A stretch of DNA of 64,000 nt from Elusimicrobium sp. (GTDB lineage: Bacteria > Elusimicrobiota > Elusimicrobia > Elusimicrobiales > Elusimicrobiaceae). Below, piece by piece: positions 27,913 through 35,798 of this stretch. Both the position numbers and the translations under genes were made by a program. Under the pieces are notes generated by a model. The model was given only the letters and a program-made list of their open reading frames with translations. It was not told the origin of the DNA and did not search any database. The stretch covers positions 1 to 64,000 of the forward strand of contig SUVG01000005.1 of NCBI GenBank assembly GCA_015062115.1, read 5' to 3'. Position 1 is the stretch's first letter. Each line of letters begins with the position of its first letter.

Positions 27913-28722
27913 ATGAAAAAACTACTTTCTATTTTATTGTTGCTTAACTTTTCTGTTGCGGCCTTTGCCGTCCGGGGTACGCAAGGAGATTTCCCCGGTG
28001 CGCAGAGAGATTTCCCCGGTGCGCAGGGCGATTTCCCTTTGTTTGAAACTATTGAGAAAAAGGTTTCCTCCGAGAAAAAAGTTTCTGCCAAAGCAAAAAT
28101 AGAACAAATTTTGCATGCGTCCCCTAAGCCCGTTTATACCGACTACCAAGGCGATCCCAAGATTATGAATGCCATGATGCGGGAATATATTGTGGTAAAG
28201 TCGGGGGAAAATATCGGTGCCATCGGTACTTACGGCTTGGGGCCGTGCATCGGGGTAGTGTTTGTGAGCCGAAAAGACGGTCAAATTATCAAAACGGCTG
28301 TTTCCCATGTAGATGCCAAGGCCGAAATGGGAATTCGCCTTCGAAAAAAAATTGATGATCGCCCGGCCCCCATACCGGAAGAAATTTCCAATGAATTTTT
28401 TGATAAAGCCTTGCGCGGTGCGGACGATATCCAAGTGACATTGGTTGCTTCTGACGGGTATGAGGACAATGCCCGGGAAATTATCCAAAAAATTTTAGAG
28501 CGTAAACCGGCCGAAGCCAAAGTGTCTTTTGCCATAGACTTACAAGGCCCGGGTGAAATTGCCGTTAATACCGCTACGGGTGAACTGTATAGAGGGTTCG
28601 ATATCTTCCAAGATATGACAGAACCCATACAAGTTCTGCGTAAAAAGAGCAAGCAAGCCGATATTAAAAACGACCGCGGCACCGGGTACACTAAATTAAG
28701 AGATGCCCGTGCAGGCGAGTAG
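27913..28722 (+). CDS. Secreted protein with CheD-like (deamidase-fold) domain
   Basis: 269 residues. The signal peptide (1-19, AAFA) is followed by three in-frame GxQxDFP repeats (residues 22-42) and a Lys-rich linker. The central segment GTYGLGPCIGVVFVS...AVSHVD resembles the CheD core TLGLGSCVAV...MAHVML: Thr106, Cys112 and His132 correspond to the Thr, Cys and His of the CheD/CNF1 deamidase site. The Cys-His gap is 20 residues against 17 in Thermotoga CheD from memory. A region of about 90 residues follows. With a signal peptide it cannot act on cytosolic chemoreceptors; an extracytoplasmic target is inferred. No chemotaxis gene is near. Confidence 0.6.
   Translation: MKKLLSILLLLNFSVAAFAVRGTQGDFPGAQRDFPGAQGDFPLFETIEKKVSSEKKVSAKAKIEQILHASPKPVYTDYQGDPKIMNAMMREYIVVKSGENIGAIGTYGLGPCIGVVFVSRKDGQIIKTAVSHVDAKAEMGIRLRKKIDDRPAPIPEEISNEFFDKALRGADDIQVTLVASDGYEDNAREIIQKILERKPAEAKVSFAIDLQGPGEIAVNTATGELYRGFDIFQDMTEPIQVLRKKSKQADIKNDRGTGYTKLRDARAGE
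27976..28038 (+). repeat. Three 21-bp in-frame tandem repeats
   Basis: Units 27976-27996, 27997-28017 and 28018-28038, each close to GGTGCGCAGRGAGATTTCCCC, encode GTQGDFP, GAQRDFP and GAQGDFP directly behind the signal peptide. The number of units could vary between strains without a frame change. Confidence 0.9.
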
Positions 28723-28792
28723 ATTTCTCTGCTTGGGGCCCTTTGCCTGTATTATTTTAACCTTACCAAGTGTATTTCCCTTCAATTTTTGC

Positions 28793-28798
28793 TATAAT
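28793..28798 (+). promoter_or_regulatory. -10 box of the rpsF operon
   Basis: Perfect TATAAT in TTTTTGCTATAATATC, about 140 bases before rpsF. I see no good -35 at normal spacing. The long leader after it contains two hairpins. Confidence 0.5.
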
Positions 28799-28819
28799 AT
28801 CTATAGGAAAAAATCAGCC

Positions 28820-28898
28820 CGGGCCACAGGTGTAACAGTGCCCGAAAGAGATTTAGAAAAAACTTCGCGGGTTGAAAAACAACCCGTGGGGATTTTTT
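28820..28898 (+). promoter_or_regulatory. Structured leader of rpsF-ssb-rpsR-rplI (possible autoregulatory attenuator)
   Basis: Two hairpins lie between promoter and rpsF. The first, CGGGC (28820) with GCCCG (28844), encloses a 15-nt loop. The second, CGCGGGTTG-AAAAA-CAACCCGTG (28866-28888), is followed by GGGATTTTTT, so it looks like an intrinsic terminator placed 36 bases before the ATG. S6:S18 is known to bind rpsF leaders in many bacteria. Whether this is that motif cannot be decided by eye. Confidence 0.5.
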
Positions 28899-28936
28899 GA
28901 CGAAACAAAACGCAAACTAAAAAGAATAATTGGTAT

Positions 28937-29257
28937 ATGAGAACTTACGAAAGTGTACTTATTGTTAAACCCCAACTCTCCGACGGAGAAGTGGGCGAAT
29001 TCGTGACGAAAGCCAAAGAACTCATCACGAAAAACGGCGGAGAAGTAATCAGCGAAGAAAAATTGGGCAGAAGAAAATTCACCCACGAAGTAAATCACGT
29101 TCGCGATGGTTTCTATCTCTACTTGAAATTCAAAGCGGAACCGAAATTCGTAAAAGTATTCGAAGATGCTTTGAAACTCAATGAAAAAGTGCTTCGCTCC
29201 ATGACCATGGTTGCTGTGGAAGTGAAAGTGAAGCCGGCTCCTGTCGTTGCTAAATAA
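28937..29257 (+). CDS. rpsF: 30S ribosomal protein S6
   Basis: A 106-residue S6. It begins MRTYESVLIVKPQLS, with LGRRKFTHEVNHVRDGFYLYLKF typical of the family and a charged C-terminus. It binds 16S rRNA in the platform together with S18, which is encoded two genes downstream. It is first gene of rpsF-ssb-rpsR-rplI, the standard bacterial order. Confidence 0.97.
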   Translation: MRTYESVLIVKPQLSDGEVGEFVTKAKELITKNGGEVISEEKLGRRKFTHEVNHVRDGFYLYLKFKAEPKFVKVFEDALKLNEKVLRSMTMVAVEVKVKPAPVVAK

Positions 29258-29268
29258 AGGTTAAAATT

Positions 29269-29712
29269 ATGCCCGCACAAATCAAATTGCCGGAACAAAA
29301 CGTAGTCCTTCTAGTCGGACGGTTAACACGTGACCCGAACGTAACTTTTACGCAAAAAGGTCAGGCAGTGTGCCGTTGTGATATTGCGGTCAACCGCAGA
29401 TATTTGGATGCTACCACAAACGAGTGGAAAGATGACACGGTTTTCGTTCCCGTAGTGGTTTGGGGCGCGGCGGCCGAACGGTGTAAAGACCGGGTGAAAA
29501 AGGGCACTCCCATTAGTGTGGAAGGACGCCTCACCAGCAGCGAATACACCGATAAAACAACCGGGCAAACCCGCAGATCCTTGCAGGTTACCGCCCGCCG
29601 GATCCAAATTTTGGAATCCGGTGTCGCAGGGTCCTCGTTTGACGACACCCATGCGGCCGCAAAGGACGACATCCCCACTTCCGAAGTAATGGAAGACGAT
29701 GTGCCCTTTTAA
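29269..29712 (+). CDS. ssb: Single-stranded DNA-binding protein
   Basis: A 147-residue SSB: an OB fold at about 9-110 (NVVLLVGRLTRDPNV, ERCKDRVKKGTPISVEGRL), a short disordered linker, and the acidic tip EDDVPF that recruits partner proteins. Its place between rpsF and rpsR is conserved in many bacteria. Confidence 0.97.
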   Translation: MPAQIKLPEQNVVLLVGRLTRDPNVTFTQKGQAVCRCDIAVNRRYLDATTNEWKDDTVFVPVVVWGAAAERCKDRVKKGTPISVEGRLTSSEYTDKTTGQTRRSLQVTARRIQILESGVAGSSFDDTHAAAKDDIPTSEVMEDDVPF

Positions 29713-29735
29713 CATTTAGACAAGAGGAAACTTAA

Positions 29736-30047
29736 ATGTCCGAAGAAATTAAAACGCAAGCCCCGGCTACTGCCGCTCCGGCCGTCCGCTCCGAAAGACC
29801 GGCTCGTCCGTTTATGGGCAAAAAGCGCTTTGAAAGCAGAAGAAAAGTCTGCAAAGTATGCGCTGAAAAAATCGACAATGTCGATTACAAAAACTTCCAA
29901 TTCGTGAAATCCTTCACCATGGAAAGCGGTAAAATCCTTTCCAGAAGAATTACCGGCACCTGCGCGAAACACCAACGCCAGATCACCAAAGCCATTAAGC
30001 GCGACCGCAACTTGGCTATCTTGCCGTATTCTTTGCCCAAAAAATAA
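29736..30047 (+). CDS. rpsR: 30S ribosomal protein S18
   Basis: 103 residues, longer than usual because of an N-terminal Ala/Pro-rich extension of about 25 residues. The S18 core shows CKVCAEKIDNVDYKN, then RRITGTCAKHQRQITKAIKR and AILPY. The CxxC plus later Cys and His could bind zinc, as in the C+ form of S18. It pairs with S6. Confidence 0.96.
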   Translation: MSEEIKTQAPATAAPAVRSERPARPFMGKKRFESRRKVCKVCAEKIDNVDYKNFQFVKSFTMESGKILSRRITGTCAKHQRQITKAIKRDRNLAILPYSLPKK

Positions 30048-30062
30048 GTTGGAGGACGAACG

Positions 30063-30560
30063 ATGAAAGTTATTTTGAAACAAAACGTCAAAAATTTGGG
30101 TATGGTGGGCACCGTAGTAGATGTAAAACCCGGTTATGCCCGCAACTTCTTAGTACCGCACCGCTTGGCTGAAATCGCCACCGAAGGTGCTATTAAAAAT
30201 TGGCAGTTGGGTGCGGAACGCCGCGCCAAACGCATCGAAGCCGAACTTGCCGAAGCCCGCGCCATCGCCGAAAAATTGGCCGGTGTTGTGCTTCCGTTCA
30301 CCAAAACCGTCAATAGCGACGGCGTAGTGTTCGGTTCCGTAAACAAAGCCGATATCTACAAGGCTTTGAACGCTTTGGGCCACAACATTGCCAAAGATTC
30401 TATCGAACTCAATATGCCGATTAAAGCTTTGGGTGAAACCGAAGTAGGCATTTATTTGAAGCCGACCGTCACCGCTACGATCAAAGTGCAAATCAACCCC
30501 TTGACCGAAGTGGAAGAAAAAATCGCCGACGCGAAAACCGAAACGGCCGAAACCAAATAA
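30063..30560 (+). CDS. rplI: 50S ribosomal protein L9
   Basis: 165 residues. The N-terminal domain MKVILKQNVKNLGMVG...VKPGYARNFLVP is diagnostic. It is followed by the long connecting helix (Arg/Glu/Ala-rich, about 52-78) and the C-terminal rRNA-binding domain, with a short acidic tail. GGAGG precedes the ATG. It is the last gene of the operon, with a terminator 20 bases behind. Confidence 0.97.
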   Translation: MKVILKQNVKNLGMVGTVVDVKPGYARNFLVPHRLAEIATEGAIKNWQLGAERRAKRIEAELAEARAIAEKLAGVVLPFTKTVNSDGVVFGSVNKADIYKALNALGHNIAKDSIELNMPIKALGETEVGIYLKPTVTATIKVQINPLTEVEEKIADAKTETAETK

Positions 30561-30581
30561 ATCGTCAGTTGCGTTTTGTAT

Positions 30582-30612
30582 AAAACCCCGCCATGTGCGG
30601 GGTTTTGTTTTT
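30582..30612 (+). terminator. Intrinsic terminator after rplI
   Basis: AAAACCCCGCC-ATGT-GCGGGGTTTT hairpin followed by a further T tract. Confidence 0.85.
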
Positions 30613-30639
30613 TGTACCGTTACCCCAAATGTCATGCCC

Positions 30640-30907
30640 GATATTTTTTGTCGGGCTCTTAAACCCGCCTTTACCCGGTTTATAAAACGCGCCTTGGGGC
30701 GGGGAAAGAATTTTATTGTTTGAGCGTGAGCGAGTTATAAAATTCTCCGCCCCGAGGCTGCGTTTTATGGGTATTGGACGGGCAGTCTTTTTGTTTCTTT
30801 TTCTGGTGGCAGAAAAAGAAAAAGGCGTTTTTTAATTGAAGAAAAAAAGAGCAACATTTCTAAAACAGTGTGGCTCCCTCCGTCGAAAGAACGCGGAAAA
30901 AAAGGGG
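30640..30907. repeat. Intergenic cluster of imperfect palindromes
   Basis: This gene-free stretch carries three inverted repeats. The largest pairs 30682-30716 with 30737-30768 (about 32 bp with a 3-base bulge) around the loop TTTGAGCGTGAGCGAGTT. The second is a T-rich arm (CTTTTTGTTTCTTTTTCTG) facing CAGAAAAAGAAAAAGG around GTGG at about 30790-30828. The third is GGCTCCC (about 30871) facing GGGAGCC. No coding potential is convincing. It resembles REP or MITE-like extragenic repeats, but no second copy lies in this window. Confidence 0.65.
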
Positions 30908-30924
30908 AGCCCAGGCGCTGGGAC

Positions 30925-31024
30925 TTGACCCGTTTTTTTTTTTTCTTACAATGTACCTAATCGGCAGGCAGGAAAAACTGTGTAGTTGTTTGTTCGCCGA
31001 AAACCAGTTTATAAGAGGTTTTGT
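30925..31024 (+). promoter_or_regulatory. Conserved pilin promoter and leader, T12 spacer
   Basis: TTGACC (30925-30930) and TACAAT (30947-30952) with a 16-nt spacer that contains twelve consecutive T (30933-30944). The leader with CTAATCGGCAGGCAGG and the AAGAGG ribosome site match the 16847 copy. The two-T difference moves the -35/-10 spacing from 14 to 16, close to the sigma-70 optimum. Confidence 0.7.
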
Positions 31025-31594
31025 ATGAAAAAGGGTTTTACTTTGATAGAACTTTTGGTCGTAGTGTTAATCATTGGTATCTTGTCAGCGGTAGCACTAC
31101 CTCAATACGAAAAAGCAGTTGCGAAGGCTCAAGTGGCAAAGGTTCTTCCTTGGTTTAAGAAAATAAAAGAAGGCCGCCAAATGTATGTGATGACTTCCGG
31201 TAATACTAAATGCATGGATTTGGGGCGCTATATGGACGCGATGGGGGTAGAGGCTTATCGGTTTGTTTGTTCAGGTACAAACGAAGTAGGTATGTGTTCA
31301 AATGAAGACTCTTGGTGTGATGGCACCCTGCATTTAGATAATAAAACCACTATTTCGAACGTCACGGGGCATGCACGCTATTATTATAAGAAAAGCAAAG
31401 GGCAGGCAACCAGTGATTTTGACATCTTATTGCTTACATACCACAGCGGATATACGGCAGATGAGAAAACAGGTGATTTGTTTTGTAAGCCAAACAGTGA
31501 GTGGGGAAAAAGTATGTGTAAAAGTTTTGCTTCGTTAGCAACCCCTGTAAAATGTGACTATAGTTCTTCGGAGTGTTACCGTATGGCTATGTGA
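31025..31594 (+). CDS. Type IV pilin-like protein, 189 aa
   Basis: A prepilin with leader MKKG, cleavage G|FTLIELL and helix VVVLIIGILSAVALP, then QYEKAVAKAQVAK. The globular part is Cys-rich (Cys near TKCMD, FVCSG, GMCSN, SWCDG, LFCKP, SMCKS, VKCDY, SECYR). It is preceded by the same promoter and leader as the 16945 pilin, and the first roughly 75 coding bases are nearly identical. The rest differs, which suggests recombination between pilin cassettes. It has its own terminator. Confidence 0.92.
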   Translation: MKKGFTLIELLVVVLIIGILSAVALPQYEKAVAKAQVAKVLPWFKKIKEGRQMYVMTSGNTKCMDLGRYMDAMGVEAYRFVCSGTNEVGMCSNEDSWCDGTLHLDNKTTISNVTGHARYYYKKSKGQATSDFDILLLTYHSGYTADEKTGDLFCKPNSEWGKSMCKSFASLATPVKCDYSSSECYRMAM

Positions 31595-31598
31595 TAAT

Positions 31599-31630
31599 AA
31601 AAACCCCCGCGATTAGCGGGGGTTTTGTTT
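31599..31630. terminator. Bidirectional terminator between pilin and malQ
   Basis: AAAACCCCCGC-GATTA-GCGGGGGTTTT hairpin nine bases from the malQ stop. It serves both converging transcripts. Confidence 0.85.
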
Positions 31631-31638
31631 TCCTTATT

Positions 31639-34326
31639 TTATCGTTTGGAATCTGCTAACATTTGCCGAATTTTACCGTTAAATGATTTTTTCTCCAGCA
31701 AATCTTCCAATGTCAGGTGCATGCGGTAGCGCCAATAATGCCGCGGGTTGGCGGGGATATTGATGCGTTCGGCTTCCGGGTCAGGCGCGCGTAAAGTTTC
31801 GTCCATACCCGTCCAATCTTGGAAGGATAACAGCGCCAACATGGAAGGGCTTTCCAAATGCATACGCACAATTTGTTCGCAGGTTTTTCCGTCTGCTTCC
31901 GTTTGGGCTTGGCCCGAACGGCCCAATACATTTTGCCAGAATTGTTGGGTAAGCGTTGGCGTTTCCTTCCACCAACCGCGCACAACGGACATATCGTGCG
32001 TGGAAGGGGTGGAAACTGACAAATAGGGATAGTTTTTTGTATCCGCAAAAGTTTCTCCCAACCGTTTGGGCATGCGTTGAATTTCCAAACTCAGCATTTG
32101 CAACTCGCCCATTACATCGGGCACGCAGGCGGGAATCATACCCAAATCTTCCGCACAGCAAAGTAGGCGGGTGCTTTGGGTAAGGGCGGGGAGTTTTTTA
32201 AGTGCCTCCGTTTTCCAAAACTCGTTATGACGGCGGAAAAAATAGTCGTTATACAGGCGGGTAAAGGCCTCTTTATCTTGCGGGTTAAGTGCACGGAAGG
32301 CCCCGTCCTGCAAGGCGGAAATCCGCGGGTGATATTTGTAGGGGTCTTTGGTATCTTTTACAAATAATACATTAGACACCAAGGCATATAATCCCTCCCG
32401 CACACGGTTGGTTTTTTCGTCCGTTTTGCCCAATAATTCGGCCTCTATTTTGCGTTGGGTGTCGAACTCCGGCTTAAGGGCAAATAAACCGTTTGCTGCA
32501 GGTACAAGGAAATTCTTTTTTACTTCCGCGGCCAAATCGGCAAATTTCTCCAGCAAATACTGTTCGGAAATATACGGTTTCAAAAAGTTTTCCTGGAAAA
32601 CAAGCCCGTAGGAGCGAATCTCCTGAGCGTCCATCGGCAGGGCGGGCGTAAACTGCCCCAAAAGCCCTTGTACGCTGTGAGAAGGTATCTCCCAGATGCG
32701 GAAGAACCCTAACACATGGTCGATGCGGTACGCGTCAAAATAGCGCGCCATATGGCCAAAGCGTTGTTTCCACCAACGGTAGCCGTCTTGGGCCATAATA
32801 TCCCAGTTATAGGTGGGGAAACCCCAATTTTGCCCGGTGGCGGAAAAATCGTCCGGCGGAGCCCCTGCCTGTGCGTTTACATTGAACAGGTTTTGTTCCG
32901 TCCACGCTTCCACGCTATAGGGGGAAATGCCTATTGGGATATCTCCTTTTAAGATGACGCCTTTTTCGCGCGCGCGGCGTATGGCTTTGGTCAGGTGGGT
33001 GTGCAAGATAAATTGTACATAATACCAAAAACTGACCTCGGCATAATCGGGCGACGAGGGCGCGCAGAAATGTTGCAAATCCATACGGGTAAAAATCGTA
33101 TATTGCGGCCAGGTGGAAAAATCGGCTGTTTGGTACCTTTCCCGTAATACGCTAAACATAGCATACGCCGTCAACCAATGTTCGTTCTGTTGGAAGAATT
33201 GCTTAAATTCCGCACCGGCCAGCACGCGGGAGCCATCTTGTTCAAAAGCCAACTCCAAGCGTTTGCGTTTTAATTTCAAAACGGCTTCGTAATCTACCTG
33301 CTGTAAATCGTTTAGTTTTTTGCGTTCTTCCTCAAAAAGTCCGTTTGTTTTTGCGTCTAACGGCGGGAGTTGGCGCATATCGGCATACATGGGGTGAAAC
33401 GCATAGACGGAAACCGCATTGTAAGGGTAAGAATCTTGCCAAGTCCCCGTGAGGGAAGTGTCGTTAATCGGCAAAATTTGAATTACGCGCTGGCCCGTTT
33501 CCACGGCCCAATCGGTTAATTTTTCCAAATCGCCGAAGTCGCCCACGCCCCAACCGCTTTCGGAACGGAGCGAAAAAACGGGCAACACAACTCCCGCGGT
33601 GCGGAAGAGTTTTTTCCAAGTAAATACGGGGCGGTGGTCGTCTTGTATCCACACTTCTTTTTCCTTCAGTTCGGGCAAGGAAAAAGTACGGTTCGGGCCG
33701 TCTTCCCAAACGGTGTCTGCGACATCTGCGTTTTGTTTTTTGACAATCAACTTATATTCAAATTGTTTGGGGAGTTGTTCCGCATCTAAAGTGCAAGTCC
33801 ACTCGTTATGTTCGCCTTCCACCAAAGGTATGGCTTTGGCACTGTCCCAGGCACCTAAACTGTCGGCACTGCCGCAGAGCCATAGAGATTGCCCGGGCTC
33901 GGGACGGGCAGATTGTGCCCTCAATACAAGGGTGCGCTTAAATAGCCGTAGGGCATGTTTGGCCCGGGCTCTTCGGCGGAACACATCTGTTAAAGCGGAG
34001 GTATATAAAAAAGATTCTTGCGGCAGTTCGCGCCAAGAGTCGTTTACATAATAGGCTTCCACTTGCGGGTGGATTTCCAAACGGCGCGGAACGGCTTGCC
34101 ACTCCCTGCGTAGGATACGCGCACCGCAACGCACCTCATAATGATAATGGAGGGAAAGCGGCTGTTTTAAGAGAAGTTGCATTTCTCCTTGCCAGATTTT
34201 ACCGTCTTGAGTGGAAAGAGGAATATTGATTTTCCGCTCGTTGGCACCGGCCCCGGCACGATATAAGACGGCATGGAGCGTTTGGCCCCATGCCGTTTGA
34301 TACGGAATTTGAAAGGATAGTTTCAT
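31639..34326 (-). CDS. malQ: 4-alpha-glucanotransferase with two N-terminal CBM20-like domains
   Basis: An 895-residue GH77 enzyme that transfers glucan chains between malto-oligosaccharides. Residues 1-90 and about 130-230 look like starch-binding CBM20 modules (LWLCGSADSLGAWD, WTCTLD, FEYKLIV). GH77 proper starts near 240 (VFSLRSESGWGVGDFGDL), with QILPINDT, YRIDHVLGFFRIW, ED in CCAEDLGM, and STHDMS. Two CBM20s in front of GH77 is the DPE2-like architecture known from plants and gut Bacteroidetes. There is no signal peptide, so it acts on imported maltodextrins or stored glucan. The transporter gene lies four bases upstream. Confidence 0.95.
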   Translation of the reverse strand: MKLSFQIPYQTAWGQTLHAVLYRAGAGANERKINIPLSTQDGKIWQGEMQLLLKQPLSLHYHYEVRCGARILRREWQAVPRRLEIHPQVEAYYVNDSWRELPQESFLYTSALTDVFRRRARAKHALRLFKRTLVLRAQSARPEPGQSLWLCGSADSLGAWDSAKAIPLVEGEHNEWTCTLDAEQLPKQFEYKLIVKKQNADVADTVWEDGPNRTFSLPELKEKEVWIQDDHRPVFTWKKLFRTAGVVLPVFSLRSESGWGVGDFGDLEKLTDWAVETGQRVIQILPINDTSLTGTWQDSYPYNAVSVYAFHPMYADMRQLPPLDAKTNGLFEEERKKLNDLQQVDYEAVLKLKRKRLELAFEQDGSRVLAGAEFKQFFQQNEHWLTAYAMFSVLRERYQTADFSTWPQYTIFTRMDLQHFCAPSSPDYAEVSFWYYVQFILHTHLTKAIRRAREKGVILKGDIPIGISPYSVEAWTEQNLFNVNAQAGAPPDDFSATGQNWGFPTYNWDIMAQDGYRWWKQRFGHMARYFDAYRIDHVLGFFRIWEIPSHSVQGLLGQFTPALPMDAQEIRSYGLVFQENFLKPYISEQYLLEKFADLAAEVKKNFLVPAANGLFALKPEFDTQRKIEAELLGKTDEKTNRVREGLYALVSNVLFVKDTKDPYKYHPRISALQDGAFRALNPQDKEAFTRLYNDYFFRRHNEFWKTEALKKLPALTQSTRLLCCAEDLGMIPACVPDVMGELQMLSLEIQRMPKRLGETFADTKNYPYLSVSTPSTHDMSVVRGWWKETPTLTQQFWQNVLGRSGQAQTEADGKTCEQIVRMHLESPSMLALLSFQDWTGMDETLRAPDPEAERINIPANPRHYWRYRMHLTLEDLLEKKSFNGKIRQMLADSKR

Positions 34327-34330
34327 ACAT

Positions 34331-35656
34331 TTACCCTCGCACAGTTTTCTTGTCCTGTACTAAAAAAGTAAATGCGGCGGCCAATAACAGGCTGATTCCG
34401 CCCACGCCTACTGCCGCGATGGCACTTCCGTTTAAGGCATATTTCATAAACGGGCCGAAGAACAGGTTTACACAAATTTGCGGGATAACGATAAAGAAGT
34501 TAAATACCCCCATGTAAAACCCCATTTTTTCGGCGGGTAACGCATTGGAAAGGAGGGCATAGGGCATCGATAAAATACTGCTCCACGCAATACCGATGCA
34601 CACCATAGGCACGATTAAGCCCATTTTGGTAAATTCAAAACCGAATAAGGTTAAGCCCAAGGAGCCCAACCCCAATCCGCCGATCGTCAAGCAGACAATA
34701 TGAATATATTTGGCGGAAAATTTAGTGGTGAGCCACAACAAGGCAAACGCGAATACAAAAGATACCCCATTGTAAATACCAAAGCAGGAACTACCCCAGT
34801 TAGCGGCTACCTCGTATTCGGGCGTACCCGGCGTGGCATGGAAAATGCCAGAGGCAATACCAGGGGTAAAATAGACCCACATTACCATAAACGCTGCCCA
34901 AGTGAAAAACTGTACCACCGCCAAACGGCGCATGGTGGAAGGCATGGTGCAAATGGCTTGGAAGATTTCCTTTACCGTTTTGCTAATACCGCTTGTTTGT
35001 TGTTTGGCAGCTTTGAATTCTTCCATATCGGCCGGGGGGTATTCCGGGGTGGTTTCTACGGTAGCCAAAATAGCAATGAACAACACAACGGCCCCGATGT
35101 AGAAGGAGTATTTAACCGTGTTGGGAATAGACCCCAACGGGGCAACCGTGCTGACACCGGCGTAGGCTAAAAGTTGAGGCAAAAAGGAAGCGATAACGGC
35201 CCCGGCCCCAATCATAACGCTTTGCATGGCATAGCCGGTTTTGCGTTGATTCTCCGGCAGAATATCGCCGACAAAAGCGCGGAAAGGCTCCATGCTTACG
35301 TTGACGGAAGTATCCAATACCCACAAGGCGATTACGGCCATCCAAATAGCCGAGGCCTGCGGCATAAGGAAAAGCGCAATAACAGAGAAAATAGCCCCAC
35401 CCAAAAAGTACGGGCGGCGGCGGCCCAACACACACCAGGTGCGGTCGCTAAAATATCCCACAAGAGGTTGAACCAACAACCCGGTAACGGGTGCGGCCAA
35501 CCACAACAAAGGCAGTTGCGATTCGCTGGCTCCCAAACGCGAATAAATAGCACTCATATTGTTCATTTGCAGCGCCCAACCGAATTGGATGCCGAAAAAG
35601 CCCAAACACATAAACATAATTTGCAGGAAAGTCTTAGGTGGTCTTTCTGTTTGCAT
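34331..35656 (-). CDS. MFS sugar transporter (SLC45/GPH-like)
   Basis: A 441-residue, 12-TM major facilitator. FGWALQMNNMSAIY at the N-terminus and QPLVGYFSDRTWCVLGRRRPYF, the loop 2-3 D(R/K)xxxxGRRRP signature of the SLC45/sucrose-maltose group, identify it. GGAGG precedes the ATG. It is co-transcribed with malQ, so import of maltose or maltodextrin is likely. The substrate is an inference from context. Confidence 0.88.
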   Translation of the reverse strand: MQTERPPKTFLQIMFMCLGFFGIQFGWALQMNNMSAIYSRLGASESQLPLLWLAAPVTGLLVQPLVGYFSDRTWCVLGRRRPYFLGGAIFSVIALFLMPQASAIWMAVIALWVLDTSVNVSMEPFRAFVGDILPENQRKTGYAMQSVMIGAGAVIASFLPQLLAYAGVSTVAPLGSIPNTVKYSFYIGAVVLFIAILATVETTPEYPPADMEEFKAAKQQTSGISKTVKEIFQAICTMPSTMRRLAVVQFFTWAAFMVMWVYFTPGIASGIFHATPGTPEYEVAANWGSSCFGIYNGVSFVFAFALLWLTTKFSAKYIHIVCLTIGGLGLGSLGLTLFGFEFTKMGLIVPMVCIGIAWSSILSMPYALLSNALPAEKMGFYMGVFNFFIVIPQICVNLFFGPFMKYALNGSAIAAVGVGGISLLLAAAFTFLVQDKKTVRG

Positions 35657-35798
35657 AGTTCCTCCGAGAAGTGATACTACTTTCCATTATAACACTATTT
35701 AGAGAGATTGGTAACAATAAAATTATTCCGCATTGCGGCGTGGAAAACTAATATAAAACAAGCGGGCGCAAATGACAAAAGTTTGATATGATATATGC

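Noticed and set aside
28703-28900. 65-codon frame in the rpsF leader
   Set aside because: It overlaps the end of the CheD-like gene, the promoter and both leader hairpins, and has no ribosome site.
30986-31024. In-frame N-terminal extension of the 31025 pilin (similar one upstream of 16945)
   Set aside because: The extensions look conserved only because the leader DNA is conserved. The prepilin signal and ribosome site place the true starts at 31025 and 16945.
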